Source of the DNA: Phycisphaerales bacterium
GTDB taxonomy: Bacteria > Planctomycetota > Phycisphaerae > UBA1845 > Fen-1342
DNA length: 64,000 nucleotides
NCBI GenBank assembly: GCA_016710275.1
Contig: JADJXS010000001.1
Span: forward strand, 1,116,001 to 1,180,000
Reading direction: 5' to 3'
The notes under the pieces were generated by a model that was given only the letters and a program-made list of their open reading frames with translations, was not told the origin of the DNA and ran no database searches. Position 1 is the stretch's first letter, and each line of letters opens with the position of its first letter. Of the stretch, positions 34,701 to 43,017 are shown one piece after another. A program made the translations under genes and the position numbers.

Positions 34701-34886
34701 GATGAAGCGGAACGCCTGCAGCTTGAAGCGCTCGTCCGCCATGCACAGCGTCATCATCCGCTCTTCCCACCAGAGCGGATCAAGAATGGTGGGGTTGCGG
34801 CCGCGCATGCGGTCGAACATCTCGCGGCCCAGCTCCCCCGCCCGCCGCTCGACCTGCTGCTCGAACGAACCGCGACCGCGCTGCAT
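31800..34886 (-). CDS. putA: Bifunctional proline dehydrogenase / P5C dehydrogenase (PutA)
   Basis: A 1028-residue PutA. The N-terminal half is the FAD-dependent proline dehydrogenase barrel (VNCSVKLTSLFSQFDAIDPE; HLHVDMEHYAIKDLTLEI; RLVKGAYWDTE; YLIRRLLENTANESFL). The C-terminal half is an NAD-dependent aldehyde dehydrogenase with ALIDH text including IAPWNFPLAIL, the general-base Glu in VIAELGGKNA and the nucleophile Cys in GQKCSACSRV. Together they oxidise proline to glutamate, channelling the intermediate. ATG 34886 starts MQRGRGSFEQQVERRAGELG; a longer frame to 35003 is not conserved. No DNA-binding N-terminus is present, so it should not be a repressor. Confidence 0.94.
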   Translation of the reverse strand: MQRGRGSFEQQVERRAGELGREMFDRMRGRNPTILDPLWWEERMMTLCMADERFKLQAFRFIDALPTMTDAADVARHVREYFAAVPDRRAKSPLAELDPPRSRFIDWFSRFADFRSTRSLPATLTAHAARFASTRMAHRFIAGSTPQEAERTLLRMRRQKLAFTIDVLGEAAVSEAEALHYHGIYLDLITRLSRSARTWSGVAHVDEAEGRPLPRVNCSVKLTSLFSQFDAIDPENTKRIVKERLRPLLREAMRHGTHLHVDMEHYAIKDLTLEICREIFLEGEFRDYPHVGVVLQAYLRDIDRDVAEIIAYARRRGTPLWVRLVKGAYWDTETVMADQQHWPCPVWRQKWESDAAYERVSRVLMENHEHIHTAFASHNVRSLAVAMALSEALEAPPAHHELQALYGMGDPIKRAAVEMGRRVRVYTPYGELLPGMAYLIRRLLENTANESFLRQTVSEDTPVDELLENPEWIGARTPPSRQSPLVRRELDQVIMNPFENVPNVDYTRPENRARLIEALASVRAGFGRSIPLVIGGQRVESGVWADTVSPNRPAEKIARVAQADAALADRAALAAADAFASWRRVSPHERAEVLFEAARIIERRRFELTALETIENGKPWREADGDISEAIDFCNFYGREMIRLAENVRRRDVPGETNEYTYAPRGVVAVIAPWNFPLAILCGMTTAALATGNTVVMKPAEQAMVIAARLQEILEEAGLPPGVLNYLPGPGHIVGDALVRHPRVNMIAFTGSRAVGCAIHRTAAQMLTAQPGVKRVIAELGGKNAVIVDSDADLDEAVRGVAHSAFGYAGQKCSACSRVIVLEAVYDKFLHRLIEAARSLSVGPADDPATFVPPVADREAFDKIREYIEIGKREATCALETDTRRLREELGGWYIGPHIFAAVPPDARIAQEEIFGPVLAVIKARDFDDAIEIFNGTDYALTGGIFSRSPANIARAREECECGNFYINRRITGALVDLHPFGGFKMSGMGSKAGGPDYLLQFCEPRAITENTLRRGFAPSPELAHSLA

Positions 34887-35171
34887 GCACTCACCCGGGC
34901 GCCTCAGCGCCGAACCCGGCCCGCTCCGCAACGATCCGCAGCGCGCAAGTCGCGCCGCCGGAGGCGTTCGGGCCGCTCGTAAGCGGGTGGATTCTATCGA
35001 CACTCGCCGCCCGGCGGAAACGCCCCCCGATCCCCGCTATCCTGCCCCCCGGCGCGCCGCGGCCACGGCCGCTGTTCCGCCCGCGCCGGGTGTCCCCGTG
35101 CCCCCACGCGCTGCGGCCGCCGCCGCCGCCCTGCGCCGGCCGTACGCGGCAGACTCGCACCGAGGTGTCCG

Positions 35172-36023
35172 ATGACCGTAGTCGACGAAATCGCGACGCT
35201 CCGCGCCGCTGCGCTGGCCTATCTCGCCGCGCAGCTCGGCCCCCGCGCCCCCGCCGACCTCGATTTCATCCGCCTTTTTGACGAAGCGCCGCTCGATTCC
35301 GAGCCGCGCATCGCGCTCTTCCGGTTCATGATCGGCGCGCCGCCGCGCGATGCAGCGAATCCCGCGGCGCACGGCCCGGCCGACTCCTCAACGCACGTCG
35401 CGCCGAATTGCCCCGCGCGTGGCGCGACGTACAGCCCGGCGAAAGATGCATCGGAGAGCGGCTCAGCAGGGGGGCTGCACAACACGTCGCAGTATCCGGC
35501 TGAAGTCGCATCTGAACGCGGCTCAGCAGGGGGGGCGCTCAGCAATTCGCTCTGCGCGGCCGGCGCGATCCCGCACTACGTCGCCGTCGGCGGCGAATTC
35601 CCGAACTATTTCCCCGCCTACGGCCTCGACGCCGACGAAGCCTTCAGCCTCTACATCGGCACCGTCTTCATGCTGGAGATGAGCGTCACGCGCGCCGACC
35701 CCGACGTCGAGCCGCCCGGCGCCGCCGCCTCTGTATTCGGTTTCGCAGTCCGCCAGGCGCCCGGCATCCGCGTCGAACGGGTCGAGTTGGAAGCGCTCTT
35801 TCGCACGGAGGATGTCTACTTCGGCGTCTACAGCGCGATCGTGCAGGACCGCCCGATGCGCTGCGTCGGGGCGCTTCCCTTCGACATCGCCAATCAATCC
35901 GCCACCCCCGGCTTCTATGACCGCATCGATCTTCCTGCCCCGGTCCTGCTCCGTCTGCACTTCGGCAAGCTCATCCGCCAGGAAGCCGCCGCCGACCGCT
36001 CATCCCCCGCCGACCCCGCATAG
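35172..36023 (+). CDS. Unknown protein with internal 20-residue tandem repeat
   Basis: A 283-residue protein from ATG 35172, with GAGGTG just upstream. No signal peptide or membrane segment is seen. The start (TLRAAALAYLAAQLGPRAPA) is helical, the end (IPHYVAVGGEFPNYFPAYGL to LRLHFGKLIRQE) is a mixed domain with several aromatic residues, and between them is a linker that contains a 60-bp tandem repeat encoding 20 residues twice (PAKDASESGSAGG and PAEVASERGSAGG). The family is not recognised. It is divergent from putA, with a 285-base intergenic region. Confidence 0.7.
   Translation: MTVVDEIATLRAAALAYLAAQLGPRAPADLDFIRLFDEAPLDSEPRIALFRFMIGAPPRDAANPAAHGPADSSTHVAPNCPARGATYSPAKDASESGSAGGLHNTSQYPAEVASERGSAGGALSNSLCAAGAIPHYVAVGGEFPNYFPAYGLDADEAFSLYIGTVFMLEMSVTRADPDVEPPGAAASVFGFAVRQAPGIRVERVELEALFRTEDVYFGVYSAIVQDRPMRCVGALPFDIANQSATPGFYDRIDLPAPVLLRLHFGKLIRQEAAADRSSPADPA
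35437..35556 (+). repeat. 60-bp imperfect tandem repeat inside a coding linker
   Basis: Two copies with exact 60-base spacing: GCATCGGAGAGCGGCTCAGC at 35448 and GCATCTGAACGCGGCTCAGC at 35508, both followed by a G run. The frame is preserved because 60 is a multiple of three. The preceding sequence may be a third, decayed copy. Confidence 0.7.
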
Positions 36024-36031
36024 CCGGCTGC

Positions 36032-36057
36032 CATGGCGACGGCTTTGCGTCGCCATG
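36032..36057. repeat. Palindromic repeat, type A, copy 1
   Basis: CATGGCGACG and CGTCGCCATG form a perfect 10-bp stem around the loop GCTTTG. The same hairpin with different stem bases occurs at 55341 (one mismatch) and 56076 (perfect). Confidence 0.75.
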
Positions 36058-36062
36058 CTTTT

Positions 36063-36106
36063 CGCCCGTAGGGCGCACGATCGTTGCCAGGGCCTTCAGG
36101 CCCTGG
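36063..36106. repeat. Two small hairpins after copy 1
   Basis: CGCCC-GTA-GGGCG (36063-36075) and CCAGGGCC-TTCA-GGCCCTGG (36087-36106, eight perfect pairs). The second could end transcription of the gene at 35172, though no T run follows. CCAGGGCCT recurs near 39978. Confidence 0.6.
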
Positions 36107-36312
36107 ACTGACTTGCCCTCCAGCCGCCGCCGCCGCTCTCAGCAAAAAAATCCGGGTTTTTCTTGCATCCGCCTGAATCGGTGTGATAATTCAGACAGGG
36201 TGCAGATTGGACGTGTGACGACCGCGGCTCCCGCCGCCGGTCTAACTCCTGCTGTGCCCCGCAACTTTCCGCGCCGCCCCGACCGGCGGCGCACTTTCAG
36301 GGAGGATGTGAA

Positions 36313-38281
36313 ATGGGGTTTCGTCGTGAGTTCGCCGTTGTTCTGGTTCTGTTCGGGTTGGGGGGGGGGCAGCCAGGCGCTAGCCCAGCTTGACCCCGCG
36401 GATCCGTGGCCGAAGTTTGGCAAGACTAGCCTCAACAACAGCCGGGCGGATCAGGCGCGCGGGCCGCACTCGCTTCCCGTTCTGCGATGGTGGGCGCATG
36501 CGGGTGCTGGTACTTTGGCGCCTTCCGATCCTGACCGAGGTTTCAGTTGGATCACGCGGGCAGGGGCCGCTATTGCTTTTGTCAATGACACTCGCGTGAT
36601 CATTGTGCCGGGCAACGACCTTTCGCAGGTTGTTCCGGCGACGCTTTTTGTTTTCCGCTGGCGACCCTGCTCCAGTGCCCATAACCCGGAACTCGGACCG
36701 GCGCAGCCGGCCATCTCGATTCCGCTAGGCCAGGCCCCTCAAGAGCGCGTAATGTCCACACCCCTGGTGCTGGCAAACGACCGCGTGATCGTACAGACAA
36801 CGCATCGAGTGCTTTGCTTCGATCTGTCATTCCTAACGGATCAGGTCATGTGCAGCGGTCCGATTGCACCTCCGGATCCGGAGTGGCAGTATCCTCCGAA
36901 CCCGGTGCTGCAGAATCCACCGATTCCGCCGCCGCCGCCCTTTAGATCTGACGGCGCAGGCCCGGCCTTCTGCCAGGCGTTCGTCGGAGCTCCGCCGACG
37001 GTGGTTGTCGTAGGGCGCCCGATGACAGAAGCGCCCTATCATGTGAAAGTGGTCTGGCTGCATGTTGCGCCGCAACCCGGCGGCTCTCAGGAGTGGCGGT
37101 CGGCCATCGTCGCCTGGAACGGGCCGTCCCTGACGAGCACGCCCGCCGTTGGTCCGATCGACGATAACCCTGAGGATAATCCGGGCGCGACTTTCACCTA
37201 TGTGACCATGTTCGGAGGGCGTGCTGAGGCCGGCGAACCGCCTGCCGCGATCAACCTGGTGGCGCTTGCGCCGCAACGGTGGTCGTCTGGCGTAGATCAG
37301 TGGATTGGCACGATGGGGACCAACTGGGCCTCGCCTGTGCTGCACGACAACGGTGACCTCGTGTTGCCCTGCGACGACTGGCGAGTGTACGCGTTCGATA
37401 ACAGGCGCGGAACGACGGTGCCCGGCGTGCTCGACGAGCGGTGGCCTAGGACCGAGGAGCAGGACGGCCCCTTTTCCGCAACGCTGGGCCTGTTTAGCGA
37501 CCGTACAGGAGTTGTATGGATCGAGGGTTCCGGGACGCTAAAGCGAGTATCCGACCCGCAATCCGGCTCAGCGGGCATCAGCGTCGAAGGGGTCGGCGGT
37601 CCTCCGAACAATATCGGTGGTGCGCCTTGTCTCGCCGCGGGTGGGACATTCTTCATGAACAGCGACCATCCAACCGCCAGGGTTCACGCCCGCCGAAAGG
37701 AACTGGACGAGATTCTGAGATTTAGTCCCCATTGGCGATCACCCTTGCCGCCTTTCGCCGCGGTGTTCTACCGTCCGCCCGCCGTGGAGCACGGCGCCGT
37801 TGACTTGGCCAGGCCGTTTGAAACGCAGCCATCTCTCGACTCCAATGGTACGCTGATCTGCGTGAACGAGGGATATGTTCTGGCGCTTGGGCCGCTCCTC
37901 GGCGACTTCAACGGTGACGGCTGCCGGAACTCCTTCGATGTGGATGCGTTCCTGGACTCGTTGGTTGATCCTGTCGAATGGGAACAGGAGTATGGTTCGC
38001 AGCGGCTCATCAATCTTGTGGGTGTCGGTGACTGCAACCACGACGGCGTATTCAACAATTTCGATATTGACTGCTTTGTTGCGCTGGTCGTGAACAGCCC
38101 GACATGTCCCGCAGGTGAAATCGAGGAGGAATTCGGCCCCGAGCCCACATCGTCCTGGGTTGGTGAGCAGCAGTCCGCAGCGGGTGGCGCATCACCACAG
38201 TCTGTCGAGTGCGACGGGCCGGGCGCTCACTTTTGGGAGACCATCGCCGAGGTACGCGCATTTTTCGGAGGACAGCCATGA
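36313..38281 (+). CDS. Secreted propeller-like protein, G10 frameshift in signal peptide
   Basis: ATG 36313 has a perfect GGAGG seven bases upstream and opens a signal peptide (MGFRREFAVVLVLFGLGGG), but the run of ten G (36360-36369) then shifts the frame and the ORF stops after 26 codons. The long frame continues from the same tract as SQALAQLDPADPWPKFG to 38281. Nine G would join both into a 655-residue exported protein with an ALA-Q cleavage site. The body looks like a PQQ-type beta-propeller (TSTPAVGPIDDN; GDLVLPCDDWRVYAFDNRRG), followed by GDFNGDGCRNSFDVDAF and GDCNHDGVFNNFDIDCFV calcium loops. It is coupled to the next gene by ATGA. Confidence 0.75.
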
Positions 38282-39660
38282 ATCGCCTGTCGCCGTTCAC
38301 ATGCGCGATGATTTTGGCACTGGTCGCCGCCGCCCATGCGGAGCAGTTCTACGCCCACGAGCGCGTTGTCGTGCAGGGGCGGTACTACTACCTTCGCCAA
38401 CAACCCCTGAACCCGGCCATCTTCAACCCGCGCGACTTGCACGCCCGCGCTCGCCCTGGCGGCGGCATTCACCTTATCTACGCGGATTTCTCGAGCTGGC
38501 CGCTTCGAGACCTGTACATGAAAGCGTTCGACTCCTGGGGAAACGTGATCACCCCGGATTCCTGGTGCCTCGAAGCGGACTACCATGACATCTCGCTCAG
38601 CCTGCTCGTCCTGGATGACCAGGTGTGGATCGCCTGGTCCGACGCGCAGGCGACCTGGGCGCAGCGATTCGCAACAGATGGTGAGGGGCCGATCGAGCCG
38701 CGCTTCGTGCTGGACGATCAGATGCAGTCGACTGAAGAGATCAGCCTTGCGTCCAACGGCTCGATCGTGGTGGCAGGCTTCAGCAGTTGGGATGACGGCA
38801 CGCCGCCGTGGGGCGCGCTGCTGCGGTACTATGATCTCAACGGCAACCCGCTGACGGAGCTAACGACCATCGCCGGGTCAACAGGTGCCACACACTACAG
38901 TAACACGAAGTGCGCGGTCGCCCCGAACGGCGATACGATGGTCTCCTACACGCGGGCACTGCCTTCCGGTGCCGGGTTTAACCGCCACGGGAGCCTGAGC
39001 GGGGGATTCGGCGCTCCTCAGCCGATGCTTGCCCCGGATAACACGGGCTGGCCTCATGCTCTCGAAGATGGCGGATTCCTTGTCAAGTCGGGAAGTGGAG
39101 AGCCTCTGCTCTCTGCTCATTGGCAACGGTTTGAGCCTGATGGCACGCCCGTGGCATGGCGCGCGGTGAGCAGCACTCTCGGGGGCGGCTTCGCTGCCAA
39201 TCGGCGCGGAGAGTTTGTCCAGTACTACCGGCGCGAGTCCATATACGAGCCCCCCACATGTGAGTTTTTCGACGCAAACCTGAACCTGGTGTCCGAGCGA
39301 ATCCCGGTCTCCCGTACCGGCCCCAACCCGACCCAGGTCGCCATCGCGTTTCCAGGGGATTGGGCAACCGTGCTTGAGGACGACGGCACGTTCTGGTGCA
39401 TGTGGACGATCGACCCGCGAGAGACGCACGTCACGATGCTCAAGCCGTTCACTCCCGGCGATCTCGACGGCGATGGCCGCCTCACCAATTTCGACATCGA
39501 CCCCTTCGTCCTCGCCCTGACCAACCGCGAGGCCTACCAGGCCGCGTTTCCGCACATCCCCCCGGAGGCCATCGACATCCTCGGCGACATGAACGGCGAC
39601 GGCGTCCTGACCAATTTCGACATCGACCCCTTCGTCGACGCCCTCGTCAACGGGCCGTAG
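38278..39660 (+). CDS. Secreted protein with double NFDIDPFV module
   Basis: A 460-residue exported protein from ATG 38278 (GGAGGA upstream) that overlaps the stop of the previous gene. The signal peptide is SPFTCAMILALVAAAHA, with cleavage near AHA-EQ. The main part is a beta-strand-rich domain with repeating patterns (ISLSLLVLDDQVWIAWSDAQ; EEISLASNGSIVVAGFSSWD), probably a propeller of unknown ligand. The end carries GDLDGDGRLTNFDIDPFV and GDMNGDGVLTNFDIDPFV, the same module as in four other proteins here. Coupling to the neighbouring propeller protein suggests they work together at the cell surface. Confidence 0.8.
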   Translation: MNRLSPFTCAMILALVAAAHAEQFYAHERVVVQGRYYYLRQQPLNPAIFNPRDLHARARPGGGIHLIYADFSSWPLRDLYMKAFDSWGNVITPDSWCLEADYHDISLSLLVLDDQVWIAWSDAQATWAQRFATDGEGPIEPRFVLDDQMQSTEEISLASNGSIVVAGFSSWDDGTPPWGALLRYYDLNGNPLTELTTIAGSTGATHYSNTKCAVAPNGDTMVSYTRALPSGAGFNRHGSLSGGFGAPQPMLAPDNTGWPHALEDGGFLVKSGSGEPLLSAHWQRFEPDGTPVAWRAVSSTLGGGFAANRRGEFVQYYRRESIYEPPTCEFFDANLNLVSERIPVSRTGPNPTQVAIAFPGDWATVLEDDGTFWCMWTIDPRETHVTMLKPFTPGDLDGDGRLTNFDIDPFVLALTNREAYQAAFPHIPPEAIDILGDMNGDGVLTNFDIDPFVDALVNGP

Positions 39661-39682
39661 AGAGATAGAGAGAGAAGAATGC

Positions 39683-39824
39683 GTAGGGTGCGTTCGGGCC
39701 GGCGTCGGGCGATCTTCTTCGCGCAGTTTGTAGGGTGTGTTCGGATCGGCGTCGGGCGAATTCCCTCCATCAGCGCCGCGTGACCGGCCCGAACGCACCA
39801 TCGTTGACAATCCCGAACGCACCA
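39683..39824. repeat. Repeat cluster with 16-bp inverted ends
   Basis: GTAGGGTGCGTTCGGGCCGG starts at 39683 and a diverged copy starts at 39730 (47-base period). GGTGCGTTCGGGCCGG at 39688-39703 is exactly the reverse complement of 39784-39799, giving a 112-base element with perfect inverted ends. CCCGAACGCACCA recurs at 39812-39824. The part from about 39738 to 39803 matches 55389-55454. Confidence 0.7.
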
Positions 39825-39855
39825 CTCTGATCGCGGCGGCAGGCGTCACGACGTG

Positions 39856-39877
39856 GCACCGGGCTTCTGCCCGGTGC
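39856..39877. repeat. Perfect 9-bp hairpin
   Basis: GCACCGGGC and GCCCGGTGC pair completely around the loop TTCT. It lies in the same repeat-rich gap. It could also serve as a terminator-like structure for the 38278 gene, although no T run follows. Confidence 0.6.
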
Positions 39878-39923
39878 GCGGTGTTCTTCGCACTGTACCG
39901 AGTTGCCCCACCGCCTTGGCTTT

Positions 39924-39949
39924 CATGCCGACGGCCCCGCGTCTTCATG
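39924..39949. repeat. Decayed type A palindrome
   Basis: CATGCCGACG, loop GCCCCG, CGTCTTCATG: the left arm is identical to the 56076 copy but the right arm no longer pairs fully. The rest of 39661-40007 holds no gene. Confidence 0.5.
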
Positions 39950-40007
39950 CTCCCCACCCGTCAGGCCGCGACCCCTTGCCAGGGCCTCCACACCCAGCCC
40001 GCCATCT

Positions 40008-41450
40008 CTACCGATTCCCCGCCTCCACCCACTCCACCCACAGCTTCGCCCGCGGAAAATCTACCGTGAAGCTCTTCATATCCCGGAACACCGGCATCCC
40101 GATCAACGCATCAATGTGCATCCCCAGCATCGGCGACAGCGTGTGATCCAGCACGTCCAGCCCCAGCCCGCTGAAGTTCTCATACTTCCTCCCCCCGATC
40201 TCGATATCAACCCCCTTCGCAAACGACAGCGTCGGCTGATTACCCGTCCCCACTCCCGCCATCGGCGCCGCCATCGACGCGAACTCCTTCCCCGGAAAAA
40301 CCGCCGCCAGCGTCGCCGGCGAGATCGCCGCCACGTCCGCCCCGCTGTCCAGCAGCGCCGTCGCCGGCCGGCCGGCCAGCCGGATCGGCACGATCATCTT
40401 CGCATCCCCGATCAGCCGCAGCTCCATCACATCACCCGCCCCCGCTTCGTCCGACGACGGTGACACGTGCAGTTGCAGCGCCACCAGGTCCGCCCGCATC
40501 CGCGCATCGCCGAATATCCCCGTCCCGATGATCCCGTCGCACGACCCGGCCGCCGCCTTGCGAACCTCGAACACCCGCGACATCACGCGCGACAGCCGAA
40601 TCCCGCCGATCTGAAACTGGTCGATCAGCGCCTGCCCCGCGCTGTCCTTCCCGCTGACGCCGCGCACGCTGCCCGTGACAATCGTCTTGAGTCCGATCTC
40701 CTCGGCGACCTCGGCGTCGATCGACACCATGATGCTGCCGCCGGTATCGAGAATGAACCGGAACGGGCCGTGGCCGTTGATCGTGGCTTCGACCATCGGC
40801 AGATTCACCAGTCGCGCGACCTCAATCGGCGCCGTGCCCGCCTGTTCAAGGCGGTTGACCGGCGTCGGGCCGATGTGCTCAAAATACGCCCCCAACCCTT
40901 CGAGGTACTCCGGGATGTGAATCTCCGGGTAGCCGTTCTTCGGATTGGCCATCCCCTCCACCTTGCGGATCAGCTTCGGCAATCCGTCGAGCCGGTTTCG
41001 CATGAACCGCGCGCCGACGACGGTCATCAGGTCCGATGCGCTCACCCCCTCCATCGCTTCGAGCCGGTCCGCCAGTCGCAACCCCTGATCCGCCCGCCCG
41101 CGCGCCAGGGCCGCAGTAATCGCGGAAGACAGCATCGGTGCATCAGCGCCGGACATATCGGTCGTGTCGATCAACTTCTCGGCCGCCCCAAACTGACCCG
41201 CCCGCCACAACGCGCGCGCCGCCTTCCCGCGAAGCAGCGGTTCATTCGATCCGACGGCGGCGGTCGCCAATTCCGCGGCCGCCTGCCAGGCATCCGCTCG
41301 CCAGGCGGCGTCGAGGGCCTTTTTCCGCTGGTCGACCGAAGCATTCTCGGCCCGCCCGGCCTCAATGATCGGAACCGCTTTCGAGACCCACGGGTTCTCG
41401 ACGTCGGAGCCTAGCAGCAGTAAAAGGACCAGCAGGTGGGTCGGCAGCAT
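40008..41450 (-). CDS. Two-lobed retropepsin-like aspartic protease family protein
   Basis: A 480-residue protein. The start MLPTHLLVLLLLLGSDVENP gives a signal or anchor. The first half (to about 205) is helical and TPR-like. Two retropepsin-type signatures follow: FRFILDTGGSIMVSID (DTG at 235-237) and TALLDSGADVAAIS (DSG at 368-370), each with a flap-like region and a downstream hydrophobic-Gly (DGIIGTGIFGD, DALIGMPVFRD). One chain therefore has both active-site Asp loops, as in pepsin, so it need not dimerise. Function: presumably periplasmic proteolysis or peptide binding. It is convergent with the 38278 gene and divergent from the sigma gene. Confidence 0.82.
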   Translation of the reverse strand: MLPTHLLVLLLLLGSDVENPWVSKAVPIIEAGRAENASVDQRKKALDAAWRADAWQAAAELATAAVGSNEPLLRGKAARALWRAGQFGAAEKLIDTTDMSGADAPMLSSAITAALARGRADQGLRLADRLEAMEGVSASDLMTVVGARFMRNRLDGLPKLIRKVEGMANPKNGYPEIHIPEYLEGLGAYFEHIGPTPVNRLEQAGTAPIEVARLVNLPMVEATINGHGPFRFILDTGGSIMVSIDAEVAEEIGLKTIVTGSVRGVSGKDSAGQALIDQFQIGGIRLSRVMSRVFEVRKAAAGSCDGIIGTGIFGDARMRADLVALQLHVSPSSDEAGAGDVMELRLIGDAKMIVPIRLAGRPATALLDSGADVAAISPATLAAVFPGKEFASMAAPMAGVGTGNQPTLSFAKGVDIEIGGRKYENFSGLGLDVLDHTLSPMLGMHIDALIGMPVFRDMKSFTVDFPRAKLWVEWVEAGNR

Positions 41451-41553
41451 GTCGCGGTTCCCGGTCGGGGTTGATAATGTCGGACGCGATCGCCTGAACA
41501 GACGCGCGCCATTCTATCGGCCTCGACTCGCGGCGGGCGGCCGCCGACGGGAT

Positions 41554-41559
41554 TTGACA
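41554..41559 (+). promoter_or_regulatory. TTGACA -35-like element before the ECF sigma gene
   Basis: A perfect TTGACA lies 74 bases before ATG 41633. The -10 at 17 bases is only GATTCT. An alternative reading is an ECF-type promoter around GGGGAATGAACCGGG just downstream, which would allow autoregulation. Confidence 0.3.
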
Positions 41560-41632
41560 TTCGGGGAATGAACCGGGATTCTGGCCGGTTCCACCTGATG
41601 AACGGGCGTCAGTGGGGCGCTCGGGAGCGGCA

Positions 41633-42175
41633 ATGCCGGAAGGCGACAAGTCCTTTGAGTCGCTGGCGTTGCCTCACTTGGAGGCTCTATTCCGCGTGGC
41701 GCGGCGGCTGACCCGCAGCGACCACGAAGCGGAGGATCTGGTCCAGGATACAATCCTCCGGGCGTATAAGGCATTTCGCACATTCGAGATGCGCGAATTC
41801 GGCATCCGCCCGTGGCTGCTCCGGATCCTGAACAATGTGTTTCTGACCTGGCTGGCCCGCGAAAAGAAGTCGCCGCGAACTGGGTTGTCCGAAACGATGG
41901 AAACAGGGCTGGTCAGCCCCACTGTGGTCCCGATTGACCTCGACCTGGAGCACCTGGACGAGGAAGTAAAAAAGGCGATCGACGAACTCGCCCTCGAGTT
42001 TCGGATGGTGGTCGTCCTGTGGGCGACGGGCGAGTTCAGCTACCAGGAAATCGCGGGCATCCTCTCCGTTCCGATCGGAACGGTGATGAGCCGCCTGCAC
42101 CGCGGGCGGAACCAGCTTGCGGCAGCTTTAGAAGATTACTCCCGACAGAATCGAATCGGGGGGACGGACGGATAA
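41633..42175 (+). CDS. ECF-family RNA polymerase sigma factor
   Basis: A 180-residue ECF sigma factor. Region 2 contains EALFRVARRLTRSDHEAEDL and VQDTILRAYKAFRTFE with IRPWLLRILNNVFLTW; region 4 has LEFRMVVVLWATGEFSYQEI and AGILSVPIGTVMSRLHRGRN. ATG 41633 follows GGGAG at six bases. It ends directly before the anti-sigma start (TAA 42173-42175, ATG 42176), so the two are translated together. The neighbouring anti-sigma gene is frameshifted in this sequence. Confidence 0.92.
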   Translation: MPEGDKSFESLALPHLEALFRVARRLTRSDHEAEDLVQDTILRAYKAFRTFEMREFGIRPWLLRILNNVFLTWLAREKKSPRTGLSETMETGLVSPTVVPIDLDLEHLDEEVKKAIDELALEFRMVVVLWATGEFSYQEIAGILSVPIGTVMSRLHRGRNQLAAALEDYSRQNRIGGTDG

Positions 42176-43017
42176 ATGACCTGCCGCGACGCACAGCCCC
42201 ATCTGCCACTGATCGCGGACCGCGAGCCGGTCTCGCTGATCGCGCCAGATGTGCTGGCGCACGCGGCTTCGTGCGAGGCGTGCACCGCCCAGGTCCGTTC
42301 GTTGCAGCGGCTGCGGGCGTCCGCCCGTCGCGCAATCAGCGTGGCCGCACCGGATCACCTCACGAGTCGCGTGCGATCGGCGCTCGCCGCACAGCGCCGC
42401 ACCACCCCGCACACGTTGCGATGGGTCGTTCGCGTCGGCGCGTGGCGGCGGCCGTGCTGCTCGCCCTGTTCGGCGGCTCATCGCTCCTGCAGCCCGATGT
42501 CAGCCCGGTCGTTCCGCTTCGCGCGGCGCAGCTTGTCTCCGTCCACGATCTGTGCGCCGTGTCAAACCCGCATGATCCGCGCCGGGTCGGTCGAGGGGAT
42601 CCCGCCCTGGTCACGCGCAAGCTGCGCGGTGATTACGGCTTCGTTGCGTGTGTTCCGAATCTCTCGCGCGACGGCTTCCGCCTCGACGGGCTTTGCACCT
42701 GCGTGCAGGCCGGCAACGCGCGCACCTTCCACGCGCACTATCGCCCCGAGGTGCTGAGCGCGCCGATCGTCTCTGTCTTCTCGATTCAGGGGCCGGCAAA
42801 GTTCGCCGACGCAACCATGCGCCGCGGCAGTCATTTCGGCCCGCGCGTCTATCGCTATGCCCACATCGCCGGGGCCTCCTTCGCCTCCTGGTCCGAGGAT
42901 TCCGGCACCTACGCCGTGGTCGCCCGCATCCCGATGGACGATCTCATCCGCCTGGCCGACGGCATCACCGTCGGCGATGCGCGCTCCCCCGAGTCGGCCG
43001 GCAGCATCGCCCGCTGA
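42176..43017 (+). CDS. Anti-sigma factor, apparently frameshifted
   Basis: The frame from ATG 42176 begins MTCRDAQPHLPLIADREPVS and contains HAASCEACTAQV (HxxxCxxC zinc site), then LTSRVRSALAAQRRT. After RVGA (about 42442) the sensible sequence moves to the neighbouring frame: VAAAVLLALFGGSSLLQP is a membrane segment and the rest to 43017 is an outer domain (LSRDGFRLDGLCTCVQAGNA; ARIPMDDLIRLADGI). One missing G near 42443 would explain the shift. The first frame otherwise runs on to 42757 as low-quality sequence. Alternatively a separate ORF starts at ATG 42421. Intact, the product would hold the upstream ECF sigma factor at the membrane. Confidence 0.72.

Noticed and set aside
31812..34982. 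Long plus-strand frames opposite putA
   Set aside because: His/Arg/Gln-rich shadow composition, while the minus strand encodes a complete PutA.
35440..35540. CRISPR-like repeat
   Set aside because: Only two copies, in frame inside a coding region, without spacers or cas genes.
36308..36310. GTG 36308 as an in-frame start for the long ORF
   Set aside because: It lies only two bases from GGAGG, too close for initiation, and gives a poorer signal peptide than ATG 36313.
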